64,000 bases of DNA from Adiantum capillus-veneris (GCA_014529385.2 CM043963.1:79794912-79858911); one strand, 5' to 3'. Counted from the stretch's first letter, positions 35,834 through 47,812 are shown. The notes: generated from the letters alone by a model not told the origin. Numbers and translations: made by a program.

Positions 35834-36517
35834 TTATCCGAGGTAACTTCCATGCGAGCAATCTTTGAAAAAAAATTCATATATTTCTGTGTCAGCATTA
35901 AATTCATTATTTACCTTTGCTAGGTTGTTCAAAATATGGTCCTCTAAAGTTGAATCTGCCACTTCCAAAGCTGTATTTGCCTTGGCTTTACTCCTTGCAG
36001 AAATATGTTTCCAAAATTGATTATAATTAAGGAGCTGCATCTGATCCTCTTCTTCTTTATAGAAAACAATTTGGCTTTGTTTGGTAATCTCCTTCATTGC
36101 CAACTCGATAATCCTTGAGATTTTGTGAACAAACCCATATGCAAAATAGTCCCAATGTGTGGGATATGTTTTTGCCAATTCTTGAACCTTATCTTTAAAT
36201 TCAGAGGTTACAACTTCTTCAAAAGTCGAAATCATCCGATCTTCTGGAATTCCTCGGCTCTTCATCTTCACTTTATAGCATGCAAGGAGTCCATTTGGAT
36301 CATGTCCTTGAAAAATTCCACACTGTTCATGTACGGCATCAAGTGCCATCTCCACTGCATCATCAATATGCTTTTTTATCTTCATAGCTTTTACTTCGTG
36401 CAAACATCCCTGAACTAAGCCCAACATTTTTGGCAGATCTGTAGCTACTACATTTTTATCAGATCTATTGAAATTGTAATCTTCAATAAACTGCATCAAA
36501 TCTTCTGAAATCTCCAT
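35834..36517 (-). CDS. Gag-like ORF of family D element (227 codons)
   Basis: The ATG at 36517 lies 44 bp downstream of the D2 LTR end and its adjoining primer-site region, exactly where a retroelement gag starts. The product begins MEISEDLMQFIEDYNFNRSD. It has a segment FQGHDPNGLLACYKVKMKSR, then IPEDRMISTFEEVVTSEFKD. This resembles the capsid-type phrase (F-G-x-P-x-x-L-x-x-Y ... F ... VV) seen in gag-like proteins of non-seed plants. That resemblance is from memory and unverified. The sequence is charged and helical-looking, with no zinc knuckle. It is intact over 227 codons, unlike most coding in this window. Confidence 0.5.
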   Translation of the reverse strand: MEISEDLMQFIEDYNFNRSDKNVVATDLPKMLGLVQGCLHEVKAMKIKKHIDDAVEMALDAVHEQCGIFQGHDPNGLLACYKVKMKSRGIPEDRMISTFEEVVTSEFKDKVQELAKTYPTHWDYFAYGFVHKISRIIELAMKEITKQSQIVFYKEEEDQMQLLNYNQFWKHISARSKAKANTALEVADSTLEDHILNNLAKVNNEFNADTEIYEFFFKDCSHGSYLG

Positions 36518-36540
36518 CTTTACCTCACCCCGGCTCAGTT

Positions 36541-36560
36541 CATGTCGCGTTCACCAAGAA
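36541..36560 (-). other. Family D primer-site region
   Basis: On the minus strand TTCTTGGTGAACGCGACATG abuts the end of the D2 LTR. The location fits a primer binding site, but I could not assign the tRNA. Confidence 0.5.
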
Positions 36561-37543
36561 TGTCGGGGGGATTTGTGTTCGAAAGGTGAGCCGGGAAGGC
36601 ACAGAGCCTCTGGCTGTGAGAGGTGCGAGGAAGAGAGTTGCAGCAGACACAATCAATGTAGACAAAGCTTGAAATAGACAACTTGGACCACCAAAACTTG
36701 AATACCCAAAACGGACAATGAACAATGCCACTAGAATTAAATATTAATTGTGGAGTTTTAAGCTCCTTACATCGACTTCACTTGCCTTAATTGGCCTACC
36801 AAGGTTGTCTTGATAATTTTTTCTCTCATTCGTTTGTCCTTTGCTGCTTCAAGGTCAAGAGACAGAAGAGCCTGATCTTCTCTTTCGCTATGGCTATGGG
36901 AGCTTGTTGCATGAAAGTTGGTTATGGAGTTTAGGATCGGCTTAGAGTTGGCTTAGCAGGTTTTGGATTCCAATGGCTTATGGTGACTTAGCATAGAATT
37001 AGAATGGCTTAGTAGGGCTTGAATGAGATTCAAATGGCTAGGGAAGTTTAGCTTAGGATTTTGATGGGTTATGGAAGGTTTGATTTTGGATTCGAATGGG
37101 CTTAGGAGGCCTTAGCTTAGGCTATGGAGTTTTTTCTTAGGAGCGGTTTGATTAGAGCATAGCTTAGGATTAAGATGGGTGAAGGAAGGCTTGGATTAAT
37201 GACTTAGGAAGCTTAGGATTATAGAGTTGGCTTAGCAATAGGATTCGGTAGGCTATGGAGTTTAGATTAGGAGCGGCTATGGGAGCTTTTTCTTGGACGA
37301 GTAAGAAGAAGAAGGAAAAAAAGGACCCAATGAGAGCTGCTTCCTCCTTTTTTATAAAAGCCGACTTTGGGAGTTTGCATGGTAAGTTTTCTTGGTATTT
37401 TTGGCCAACCCATTAGCAATATCTCTAATGGGTAGCACTCCTTGGTGAAATGGCATGCTAGAGTGGCGGGTGAACGAAAAGCTGCAAAGATGGGGCCGAA
37501 TTGAAGCGCCATGGCGAGCTGGACAGATTTCGTTTCATTGGCA
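36561..37543 (-). repeat. Family D LTR, right copy (D2), 5' LTR of the gag-like ORF
   Basis: 983 bp, same ends as D1 (minus: TGCCAATGAAACG to CCCCCGACA) and same length, with scattered differences. The TATA box region CTTTTATAAAAAAGG is at about 37350-37366 (RC). The right flank is family E leader sequence. Confidence 0.83.
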
Positions 37544-38844
37544 TCTTCGTTCCCCCCATGTGAGCAATTGTGTCGTGATTTCCCATTCCACGATTTCTTC
37601 TCTGCTCGATTGAGAGTGTGTGCTGTTAAGGTCACTAGCCAATTTTCATCAAGTTTGGACAATATTTGGTCAAATGGTCATCAATTATCTGTCCGCAGAC
37701 TAACTTTGCAATTTTTGCCACAGTTTTCACTCCAGTGATCCAAATTTCACCAAATTTGGTTTGTGGGCTTATTACAACATGGTAAAGCTAGTGGTATGTC
37801 AAATTGGTTAAAAAAGTTCAAAACCAGGGCAGAAGTAAATAATCGCAACTATTTACTTTTGTCAAATTTTTGGTCAACTGAGCATATACACATGTTTATC
37901 ACATCAATATAAGCCTATAAATCAATTTTCAACAAGTTTGGATAAATTTTTCCTCAATTCATACTCAAGATTCAAAAAGTCAGTACAAACTTTAGTTTTC
38001 ACCTAGTTTTTTGCCAGTTTAGTGATCCAAATCTCTTGGGCCTTTACAAAAGTTGTTTGTACACATGCAATGAGTCAATGATATGAGTCTTGGCTAATTA
38101 AAGCAAAAAGTTAATAATCATGATTATTAACTTCAGGCTTGAAATGAGCACTTTTTTACAATTTTCTCAAAGACAGTCTTTTTATGATGTTTTTTAAGCC
38201 TAAAAATCAAGTCAAAACTTAATTTGGCCTAAAATGTCAAGAAAAAGTAAATAATCTGAGTTTTGGTCAACTTCTTGAAATTCTTACCTCGAAGTGTCCT
38301 TGAGCTTACCCACTGATTCCGACAACTCTTAGGCTTATTTCCCAGTTGGATTGAGTGAATTCGAGTCTTTTCGTGCTATTTCTAGCCGTAGACTTGAAAT
38401 TCTGCAACTTTACATAACAACTCACACTTGATTCTTTCAGAGAGAGCAATGCTATGAAATCCACCTCGGATCCTACTTACCCTACTCCTAGTTTCTCATG
38501 CAATGGGGTTGTGGAAAGTGTCCACAAACACTCGTTTTCTTGTGTTTTTATGTTTTTCAGAGTTTTGATCTTAAGACTTGTCTCGTCTACCAATCATTCT
38601 CCAGATCCTAATCTAAATCTACAATCCTACAGTCCTAAAGGTACTCAGCAAGTAATCGTACTCAGCAAGTACGATTACTTCCAAGCTACCTCTACACAAC
38701 AAAAGACGACAATCTTAAGCTATGCGTTTTCTAAAAGAGAGTTTTGAACTCTAGGCGATCCTAGAGGAAGTTAAAGGACAATTACACAAGACGCTCGTGT
38801 TTTTCCTAGTTTAGGTCTCTTCGATCCTCGGCAGCGGTGCCAAA
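37544..38844 (-). other. Family E leader (copy E2) with palindrome-cored repeats
   Basis: Non-coding leader of a minus-strand LTR element, cut on its left by the D2 LTR. It contains a 26-bp palindrome at 38108-38133, an imperfect version at 37833-37858 and a half-site at 38245-38256. A 13-bp-arm hairpin lies at 38650-38680. Flanking phrases such as TTTGGATAAATTTTTCCT and TTACAAAAGTTGTT match the E1 leader repeats (GGACAAATTTTTCCT, GGCAAAGTTGTT). CCTACTTACCCTACTCCTA at about 38470 recurs at about 59685 in E1. Confidence 0.7.
38826..38843 (-). other. E2 primer binding site candidate
   Basis: Minus strand TTGGCACCGCTGCCGAGG directly follows the LTR end (CCCACA). It resembles the TGGCGCC-GTTGCCGGGG primer site common in plant gypsy elements. 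Confidence 0.7.
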
Positions 38845-39760
38845 TGTGGGACGCATGTCTAACCTCACCATCCTATGTTATTGCAGTATTAGCGAGAACC
38901 ACGATTAATTTATCAAACCATGGGACAAAGCTGACTCGACTTGTGCATAGAGGCTACAAGAGGTTGTCAATATCTTGGAAAACAACTAACTACTCGCATC
39001 TAACTCAAGCTATACTCAAGTGAGTGAAATCACCAAAAGCCAATCACGCATCGGCAAGCAAATCACATCCGTTACAGCATCAAATGACATCCAAATGTAA
39101 CGAAACTTCTAGGACAAGTTTATAAGACCTAAGCACACATGTCTATGGCCTCAAACCCCACTTTAGGTCAAGTTCCAAAATCGCGATTATGAACAACAAT
39201 AGTGGATTTTTGACCTAGTCGTTTTCGACCCAGAATGCATCTTAATGCTTAGCAATGATGTCCCAATATCCCGCCTATGCTTAGTTTTTGATTTGAAAGT
39301 GTAAATTCTTAGCTATGATGAAATTAGGCTGCGGGACGGCGACACCAAAAGCTACAAAATACTGTGAATGGCTTACGTCAATGCGTAGAGCTCTTACCTG
39401 CGGTTGCAATGCTACAAAAGCATTTGAAATGTGACAACCTGAGAGGGAGTAGGAAGCGTGAGAAGGAGAGAAGTGAGCATCGTTAGCTCAGGATGTGTAT
39501 TTCTTATCTAAAAACTTATAAAAAACTTACAAAAATTGGCTTTTATACCTTAGCCAAGGTTTTTGGGTGGTCAAAAGTAATAATATGGAGTTCTACCAAA
39601 GCTGGGAATTGATTGGCTGATACAATCTGGAAGCTTGTAGCCCCGGCTCATTAATTACAAGGTTTATCAAGAAAGTAGGAGTTAAAATATTCCTGATTAA
39701 TCAAAATAATAATTGTTTTACAAGGAGAACTCCAAAAAATGGTGTCCGTGTTAGCTTGCT
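38845..39760 (-). repeat. E2 5' LTR (right end uncertain)
   Basis: Begins TGTGGGACGC on the plus strand. A canonical minus-strand TATA box GGTATAAAAGCC is at 39538-39549. Phrases such as AACGAAACTTCTAGGA match the E1 LTR (AACGAAACTTTAGGA, about 60262). The outer end could not be fixed. Confidence 0.6.
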
Positions 39761-40357
39761 ACTAACAATTGCTGAAGAGAAGCCACCCCACGTGGCTCAA
39801 CTATCCAAAGCTACCAGGCTTGAAGGCATGCGAGAGAATGAGTGAGAAATACATGGTGAAAACCCTAACGTGTGCCATTAAATTGTTCACTGGCTCGCCT
39901 GACCTCTCTTGCATTATGCTCAGGAAGATATGTAAAACCCTTCTGGCAGTCTTTGAGGTCTTTAAACCTGGACAAGCCACAAACAACATATTTTTCTTCC
40001 AAGATACATATAGATGTGCTTATGAACTGTCTGTACAACCTTCCCATGAGGTGATACATGCCCTCTACCAACGAATAATGTTCTTGCCCTCATACCACTG
40101 AGGCGGTCCGGGGCGGGCAACAAGAAGAGTGGCCTCTAGACACCCTTCAAGGCTCCCGTGCTGCTCAATGGGGCTGGGGCACAACACAACACAAACCAAA
40201 ACAACAAACCCACAGCCAAATCCCAACTACACAAGGGGCACCACCTAGTTTAAGAGCGAACTAGGACGCAAAAGAGGAGAATCGTTAGAGCAACCCACAA
40301 ACAAGCAAGGAATTTACACTAACCCTAACACCAATGGAATACTCTCACACACTAAAA

Positions 40358-40360
<3 letters not shown>
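39761..40360. other. Unassigned sequence
   Basis: A 110-codon open frame at 39769-40101 (plus) has no recognised motif and overlaps two minus-strand frames of similar length, so I do not call it a gene. Confidence 0.3.

Positions 40361-40424
<64 letters not shown>
40361..40424. repeat. (GA)32 microsatellite
   Basis: Uninterrupted GA tract. Confidence 0.99.
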
Positions 40425-40427
<3 letters not shown>

Positions 40428-41200
40428 TGCTCGGGCTGCTTTGAAACGCATCGGCAATGATCAAGCAAACACAACTATATATTTAAGAAAGAGAGAGAAA
40501 GGGGGAGGGGGTGCTTGTTGCATTAATACCTTCTTACAAATCTTTCATGACAAATCAAAGTGAGATTAGTACTTGTTCAACATAGCTTGCGTAAATTTCA
40601 CCACAACACATCATAAGACAAGCCACCCCAATCATTGTCTTAAGGCCAGGGGAGTCCTCTCCACCCTGTCGCCCTCTTACAATATATGGGATTTATGGCT
40701 AGATTGATGACAACACCAGAGACAAGCTATCAAGAACTTAACAAAAAACACCAAGACACTTACGCATCATTGTTGTCCATTACTTCACGTTGGAAGGGAG
40801 ACAAAGTATCCAAGCTTAGTCCAAATCCACCCTCCTTGATTCAGCAAATGTTGGGCTTACACTAGTAGGAGAAATGATAGATTTCCTACTCTCAATTCAA
40901 TGATCACTCTCTCTCTTACAATGGCATAGAGTTCCCTTGCTAATCCCCTATTACAACACATGCACATGCACAATACCATGAGCTTCCACTCAAGAGCTCC
41001 TTCTAGAGAGGTTGATCTTGGCTTCTCAAGCTATAGCATAGTGCTCTTGCTTATGGCTCCCCCTTTTGTGCTAGCTACACCCTCCTTTTATAGCAATTTT
41101 GAAGGCTAGGGTTACTCCTCTAACCATGGTTGGGTTAGATTTTCAGTAATTTATCTAATTTCTTTTGCTTGGAATTATCAAGAAGTTGGTGAGGAAAGAG
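40425..41200 (-). repeat. LTR-like promoter region, minus strand
   Basis: The minus-strand TATA box GCTATAAAAGGAGGG is at about 41080-41094. The plus-strand order of phrases (GGAGAAATGATAG, TACAATGGCATAGAG, CTTGGCTTCTCAAG, CTCCTTTTATAGC) parallels the gypsy C LTR around 15660-15950. It may be a diverged LTR of that superfamily. No ends or partner were found. Confidence 0.35.
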
Positions 41201-42967
41201 AGAGGAGAGAAATGGAGGTGATAGGACTTTTCATAGTGGGTTAGTGTTAGTAGAGTTAGTATTAATTTACAAATGGAATTGGATATTTACAATGGGAGTA
41301 TCCATGTAGGATACAAATAAGGAAGAAAAAAACTCTTAAGAGGTAAGAAAAGGTGGCTTTCTTATAAGGTTGATGCTCCAAGTGTCTTGAGTAGGGCCGA
41401 TTTTGACGCCTGTTGACGGTCCACTAGCTTTGACGGTGCATTTTTTCTCCACTCTTGACCTTCCTTGAGAGACAAGATAATTGAAGCTGAGTAATCAACC
41501 ACCATGATGCTGTCTTTTAAGAGAAGAGGCTGAATTTTGTGGTTTTTTTGATAGATATGGGTAAATTGGAGGAGGAAAAATGAGACTAGGTGGTCAATTT
41601 TGGAATGGAATTGTGTGTGGGAGGTATAAGTTCACCATGGTTTCTCTTATTCTTCAAGGTTGAGGAGAAGGTGAGTAGTGTGCAGAGAGGAGTGGTGAGA
41701 GAGATGGGGATGATGAGTGGAGAAGTGTGTGTGAAAGAGGAAAATGATAAAGTGGAAGAGAGAGTGTGGCTGCATAGCATGGGAAAACTGGGGTCCACTA
41801 AAAAAATCATAGCTCACAGCTCGTAGCTCAAAAAAATATGAAAAAATTTGAGGCAAAAGTTCAGCCCATGAGCTACAACGTTTGTTTGTATCACCTTTTC
41901 AAATTCGGAGAGCAAGTGAACTTTAAAAATTCAGCAAAACCGACCGTTTTTTTCCACTGCAAGGTCCTTGTGGGGTCCTTCTTTGGATGATTCTTTTGAA
42001 TACCTCCTAGAGTGAGCCCTCCATAGTGCATGTATGCATGCCACCTACCCTTGACCTTATTTGGTAGGTCTATAATTGAAGGTATTGTTGAGATTGTGAT
42101 ATAAGTGAATAGTACAACTAAAAAAAATCAAATATTGAGGGGTCTAAAAAATATGTACATGTCAAATATAAATAATATAAGTGGAAAAAATATAAAGGGG
42201 TCAAAAGAAATCTCTCTCATTATAAGTCTACCATAAAAAGATGAATATTTTTGGTGGTCTAATTTATGAGAGTAATAGAGAATATATGTAGGAAGGAAAA
42301 AATCACAATAGTGAAAAAAATATACACATAAATAGAACTAGTTTTTTTGGATTTTTGTTGGGATGGAGTTACACCAAAAATAAGAGAAGCTTGCATGAAA
42401 TTATTTTTATATGGAATAAAGAGTATGCAAAATGGTAAGAAAAAATTGTGGTAATGGTGAGGCAATGTACAGAGCATAAATAACACACACCTAGGTAGAA
42501 ATATTTAAATAAATACCAAAATAATTATGAAAAAATATTTTATTTAGGCCCTATATACAAAGAAATATTTACATACGCATGGGCCATAATATAATTATTT
42601 TTTAAGTTATTTTTTTGGCTCAACTAGCCCAATGACTAACTAATTGAGGGTTTTTTAAGAAGATATGGAAAAAGTCCCGTGACTCACGCATGCCTATGTA
42701 CAGTGAAATGGTAGGGATAGCCACAATGTTTGGGTGATTTTGGTAGGGTGAGGTAACTCACTGTGGCAATTACAAAGAGCCGAAAAACGGCTATCACCAC
42801 CTCCAGGCCTTTGAAGAAGCCTTCTAAATCGACTTTTTCACCATCGATACATATATATTGGGCCCTACATTACTGGTCCAGCATGCACGGTATGAGTCTG
42901 TTTTGAAGATGCACGAAAGCCTCCACTGAAGCAGCAACTCTACTGTCATGTCGGGGACGACATGAAC
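41201..42967. other. AT-rich sequence, nothing recognisable
   Basis: No convincing ORF, tandem repeat or terminal repeat. The overlapping frames at 41586-41856 on both strands are not supported. Confidence 0.5.
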
Positions 42968-43490
42968 AAGGAGGGGGGGAGTGTTAGCAGAAGACTGGCG
43001 GCCACACTCAACTGGAGACTGGCAGAATACGAAAAGAATGAAATCCTATGTAGTCATTCCCCGATCAAGAAAAAAAACCTGTAATTTCATTTGTAAACAC
43101 TTGGGGCTTGCAGAAGTTTCCAATCTTGTATATTATTTTTGCCAGTAGACTGGGTAGAATTTTACTTTGGAACATGAGATATTGTATTTGGAAGGCATTT
43201 ATACCAGATTTTGACCTTAATGAAAAAAACCCTTTGTTCAGTTTTATGAAGTGTCTGTGAGAAGCGTATTCTGTGTATGAGAGAGAGTGAGAGTTATCTT
43301 GATGCTACGTGCACACTGGTGGTCGGAATCGAGTACAGAGAAGTGTAGCGTGTTGCCCTCGGAGAGAGCTATGTACCAACACCTACATTGCGTGTGTGCG
43401 GCCCGACTTCGCGAGATTGACCTGCAAGCTATTTCTGGTGATTCGGTGAGCATATGGTGTCTGTTTTCACATTTCAGCATATCCACGCGT
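42968..43490 (+). mobile_element. 3' end of a plus-strand gypsy element: polypurine tract and LTR
   Basis: GTCGGGGACGACATGAAC, then the polypurine tract AAGGAGGGGGGGAG (42968-42981), then TGTTAGCAGAAG opening an LTR at 42982. This is a typical ending of plant gypsy elements. The LTR has TATA-like GGCATTTATACC (about 43195-43206), an A-rich region AATGAAAAAAACCC and a GAGAGAGAGTGAGAG stretch. Its right end is not certain (about 43490). No coding part of this element is recognisable to the left. Confidence 0.6.
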
Positions 43491-43615
43491 TCTTATTGAG
43501 TAGAGTTATACATTAGGCACCTTAGTTTTCAGAAATGACGACCTACAAAAACCTGTCAAACATCCTACGTGATTTTGCACCAGGTGTTTTTGGGTAGGAT
43601 TTTGGGTCACGGACC

Positions 43616-44035
43616 TTAGGGAGAGTGGCCTATTGGTGTTAATAGGATATCCCTCAAGTTTCGTAGCGTTTCGAGAGCATCTGATGGGTATTTGGCTCTT
43701 GGAAGCGTTGTAGGAAATCTCCTCCTGTGTACTTTTGAAGGTTGTAACTTAGACATTGGGTAGAGACCTCTGTAGGAAGTAGTCAATAGTCGGTCGAGTG
43801 TAGGTTGACACCCTATGCTTGCTTCCACGCGCCTGCAGGTCGAGCTTCATCCTTAGCTGACAAATCTTGTTAGGTGAGTTCTCACTGTGCTGACGTCCGT
43901 CGCTGCGTATCCACCAACATCCACTTAGGAACATGTGACATTTGAAACAATGTTACATGAGGTATGGGTGTTTGTTTTTGACATTGAGGGCAATCCTTTA
44001 CAAAAGATCAAACATCTCTCCTCATAGTCGGCTAT
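43616..44035 (-). pseudogene. E1 integrase zinc-finger region, decayed
   Basis: Downstream of the RT/RNase H frame, a zinc-finger-like CPQCQKQTP-type phrase and FQMSHVP can be read with frame changes (about 43975-43920). QLRMKLDLQARGSKHRVSTY and RPTIDYFLQRSLPNV follow. No catalytic core is seen, so the element is truncated here. Confidence 0.5.
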
Positions 44036-45600
44036 TCATTGCATAGTTTGGTCTTCTACAAAGTGAACTCCAACTATGGTAACATGTGCTTGACTTAGAT
44101 ATTGGTTTTTCTCTTCAAGATTAATGCATAGGAGCAATATTCTATCTCGGTTTCTTTTGTACAGCCTACCAGCTAGTAACATAGCCGATTGCTCGATTAA
44201 TCTGACCGTGATAGGAAGTGGTATTTGTGAATCCACTTGAGCTATTTTCATCAATGACACAATGTTTTCCGACCATCTAGGTATCATTTCCACGGAGAAC
44301 AAATAGGCATCTGGTAGATCATCGTCCACCCCTTTAGGTGATTCTTCTGAAACAATCCTTGACAAATGATCTGCTCGTTGATGTGTAGTGCCCTTTTTTA
44401 CAACCACAGTGAAATCAAATTCCAGAAGAATGATGAACCATCTCATTATTCTTCCTGTGCTGCATGGCTTGTTGACCAAATACAATAAAGCTTGGTGGTC
44501 CACAAAGAACACAAACTTGTTAGCTAATAGGTAATGTCTATACTTTTTAATGGCATAAATAATTCCTAATCCTTCCCTTTCGGTGGTGGTGTAATTCTTT
44601 TCCGACATGTTCAATTGTCGGCTAGCATAAGAAATAGGAAAGTCAATTTTCCCATCTCCCAGTTGAGCTAGTATATAACCGATAGCAAAATTGGAAGCAT
44701 CTACATGTATGTGGAATGTCTCATTCCAATCTGGTGCTTTCAATATTGGAGCTGAGGTGAGAGCTTGCTTAAGCTTCATGAATGATTCTTCACATGCCTT
44801 GGTCCATTCAAAGTGCGCAATCAAGCTATACATGGGTTTTGCAATTATAGCGTAGATGTAGATGAACCATCGGTAATATCCACAATGCCCCATGAAGGCT
44901 TGTACCCCATTTATTGTTGTTGGTCTAGGAAAATTTGCAATGATATGAATCTTCTCAATATCATTAACTATGCCATTTTTAAACACTATATGTCCAAGAA
45001 TTTTTCCTTGTCTTCCCATGAATGTGCACTTTTCAGGATTTAAGCAAATCCTATAAATTCTATATTTTTTGAATACCTTTTTGAGTTGTTCAAAATGATC
45101 ATCCCGGATTGATGAATGTACGCATAGATCATCCATATATACTTTTAAGCATTTCCTAAGATATTCTTTGAAAGCATGGCTTATATACCTTTGAAACGTG
45201 ACTGGACCATTAGTTAACCTAAACGGCATAACCCAATAGGTGAATATACCCCATTTTGTTGCAAAAGCAGTTTTATGCTGATCCTTTGGGTCAACCAAAA
45301 GTTAATTGTATCCCCAAAATCCTTCTAAGAAGCTGTAAGATTCTTTGCCTGCAACTCGTTCTAAAACATGCTCAGTTATTGGAAGAGGAAAGTTGTCTCT
45401 AATGGTAGTTGCATTCACCTTTTTGAGATTAACACACACTCGTAATTTTCCATTCTTCTTGGGTAATACCACAATCGGAGACACCCAATCTGTGTGTTTA
45501 ATTTTGTAAATGAATTCGGCTTCCTTTAGTTGTTCAATCTCTTCTTTTAATTCCTGGCAAATGTTTCGCTATACGTGTATGGTCTCTGTCTACTTGGTTT
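44036..45600 (-). pseudogene. E1 gypsy reverse transcriptase and RNase H
   Basis: Ty3/gypsy pol. Upstream of 45301: SPIVVLPKKNGKLRVCVNLK and FPLPITEHVLERVAGKESYS. A TAA at 45302-45304 stands where CAA would give the usual GYNQ. It resumes VDPKDQHKTAFATKWGIFTY, then WVMPFRLTNGPVTFQRYISH, with the catalytic VYMDDLCVHS near 45130-45160. RNase H follows: FHIHVDASNFAIGYILAQLG with the first Asp, YTTTEREGLGIIYAIKKYRH with the Glu, FVFFVDHQALLYLV and HQRADHLSRIV. It ends with the AHVTIVGVHF phrase before the integrase finger. Apart from the one stop, 470 codons are open. Its relation to the gag at 55.5-57.2 kb is inferred from orientation. Confidence 0.9.
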
Positions 45601-46717
45601 CGTATCATCTCTCATGGGTATGGTATGATGCTATTCTATTTCATGTGGGGAAATGGTTGTATAGTACCAAAGGCCCTCAAAAGAACCCACTTTGTTTTGC
45701 ATTGATGTGTATTGGTTTTATATTGTACCAAATAAGGTAGAAATGAATCATTTTGGTTACCTAATATGACATTTTTGTACTCTATCATACCATATTTGGT
45801 ACTGTCTACAACTAGTTTTGGCATTTTACCATCTGCATGAAGTTGTAATTTTTTAACATTTTTTGTTTTGATGGCATAGATTGAGCTATACAAATAGTGG
45901 GTTATTGGAGATGTCCATTGCCTCGTCGTCACTACTGTCATCTAAAACAAATCCATTCCTCTCCTCCTGATACTTGGAGATAGTGGCCAATGCAAAGTCC
46001 TCCCGCAAACAAAAAATACTTTGTATATCATGAAGGAAAATGTATGACCTATCTCCAAATTTAAACTCTGGCACTCCTGGTAGCATTAAGGTGGCTTGCC
46101 ACTCATTGAAACCTGACACATCTAGAGGTAGCTTGATATCTGAGGTTTTCACTGAGAGAAGTTTGCTTTGTTCCACCTCTTTTGCTTCTTCTTCAAGATC
46201 AATGGACTCCTCTATCTCCGCCACTTCAATGTATCCCTCATCCTTATCCTCTTTTTCAGATGTTGGTATATCGTGTTCCTCCATGACATCCTTAGGATAT
46301 TTCATAAGACTTGTAAATAATCCATTTAAAAATATTATAAATCCAAAGGATTCTTGAACCAGCTTGCATCCCCATTCATGTAAGCTACATCAATGGGGTC
46401 TGTACATAAGAGGCAGCTGATTGTACTTCTTGTAAGACTGTCTTTTAAGATCACATTCTTTTAAATGGACTACCACCACCAACATTAACCCTGCCCTTTT
46501 GAGTATGAAGCTCAAACTTCTCTCATTCCAGCTTCAAGTGTTCACTCTGTTCAGCAATAAACACATCAAGATTAAATGGAGAATTAAAAATGCAGGAGAC
46601 CAAGTCAAACTGATCACCAGCCCCAGAAGAAACTGCAAAATCTAAAAGCCTTTCATCAATCACTGTAGGGTCTTCATAATTAACTGCCTCTCCTTTTTTG
46701 GGATTGTTGCAACACAT
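45601..46717 (-). pseudogene. E1 polyprotein linker upstream of RT
   Basis: Open stretches of 64-139 codons with shifting frames. One is an acidic region EGYIEVAEIEESIDLEEEAK followed by LPGVPEFKFGDRSYIFLHDI (46305-45886). Another begins MCCNNPKKGEAVNYEDPTVI (46717-46523). They lie directly upstream of the RT in the same orientation. I do not recognise specific domains. Confidence 0.45.
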
Positions 46718-47660
46718 TGGGCACTTTGCAAAGTAGGTGCTGAAAAATCCACCTCTCTCTTAAGTGAGTTCAATAAAGTAAATTTTGGAGTAGAAAGGGT
46801 CTCCATTTCGATAGATGGATCAGTATCAAGAAGTTTTTAACAGCTTCGAAAGTCTTCTCGGAATGTTTCCTTGGCCAATGATGCGCTTGGGATCTATTTT
46901 CTGCCTCTTCCTCCTATGAGATCTTAATCCTGCCATTTATTTCATACTAAGAAATATAAGTTTCTTCAAACATAAATAAAAAGAAGAGCACCATATGATC
47001 ATATAAGTTTTCAACAAACAATAGCTAGGTATCTCACAATTATTTCCTACTGATCATATAGACAATAACACAAGATGATTAGCATATGTGCATCTTTTGA
47101 TGGTTTGTGTGAAGGGTCACTAAACTTTTGCTATGCATAATGATTGATCAAATGCAAAATTGCTCTACAGTTGTGAAGAGCAAAAGCCAATCATTCGGGT
47201 AAGGCAAGGCCTCTTGCAATTTTCATGCATGATCTAGAAACGAAAATCGAAGGAAAGCACCAAAAGCAAGCAGTAAATAATAATCATATACATATTTATA
47301 ATACAATACCTGCTTTTTGTACACAGTAATAGCTACCAAAACATCAAATAATTTTATACTCTATAAAAAAACCTTGTACACTTTAAAAAGTGGATCACGG
47401 TGCGCAGAGTACATAAACGAGACTCCACAAAACTACTGGCGCGCCGTGATCTAATTTTGTTAGGTTCAATGTCAAATTTCCTTTCACATTTTGTAGCATA
47501 ATTCCTAGACACAACTAAACTATTGACCAAATACGTGTGAAGAGATTGACTTTAGCTTTCCTAGGACTAGACATTGCTCTTGGAATAGAGATTCAGGGCT
47601 GGGAACATTGCTCTTGGTCTTCACGCTTCTGATTCCTGCACCTTGAAGGAGGCAGTGGTC
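46718..47660. other. Unassigned sequence in the segment that splits E1
   Basis: No features supported. Confidence 0.4.
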
Positions 47661-47666
47661 TTCTCA

Positions 47667-47812
<146 letters not shown>

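Noticed and set aside
39769-40101. 110-codon plus-strand ORF as a gene
   Set aside because: Overlapped by open frames of similar quality on the other strand, with no motif and no promoter signal.
41586-41856. Overlapping ORFs on both strands near 41.7 kb
   Set aside because: Purine-rich on one strand, which suppresses stops. No conserved phrases.
43244-43499. Frames inside the plus-strand gypsy LTR
   Set aside because: They fall in the R/U5-like region right after the polypurine tract and show no coding pattern.
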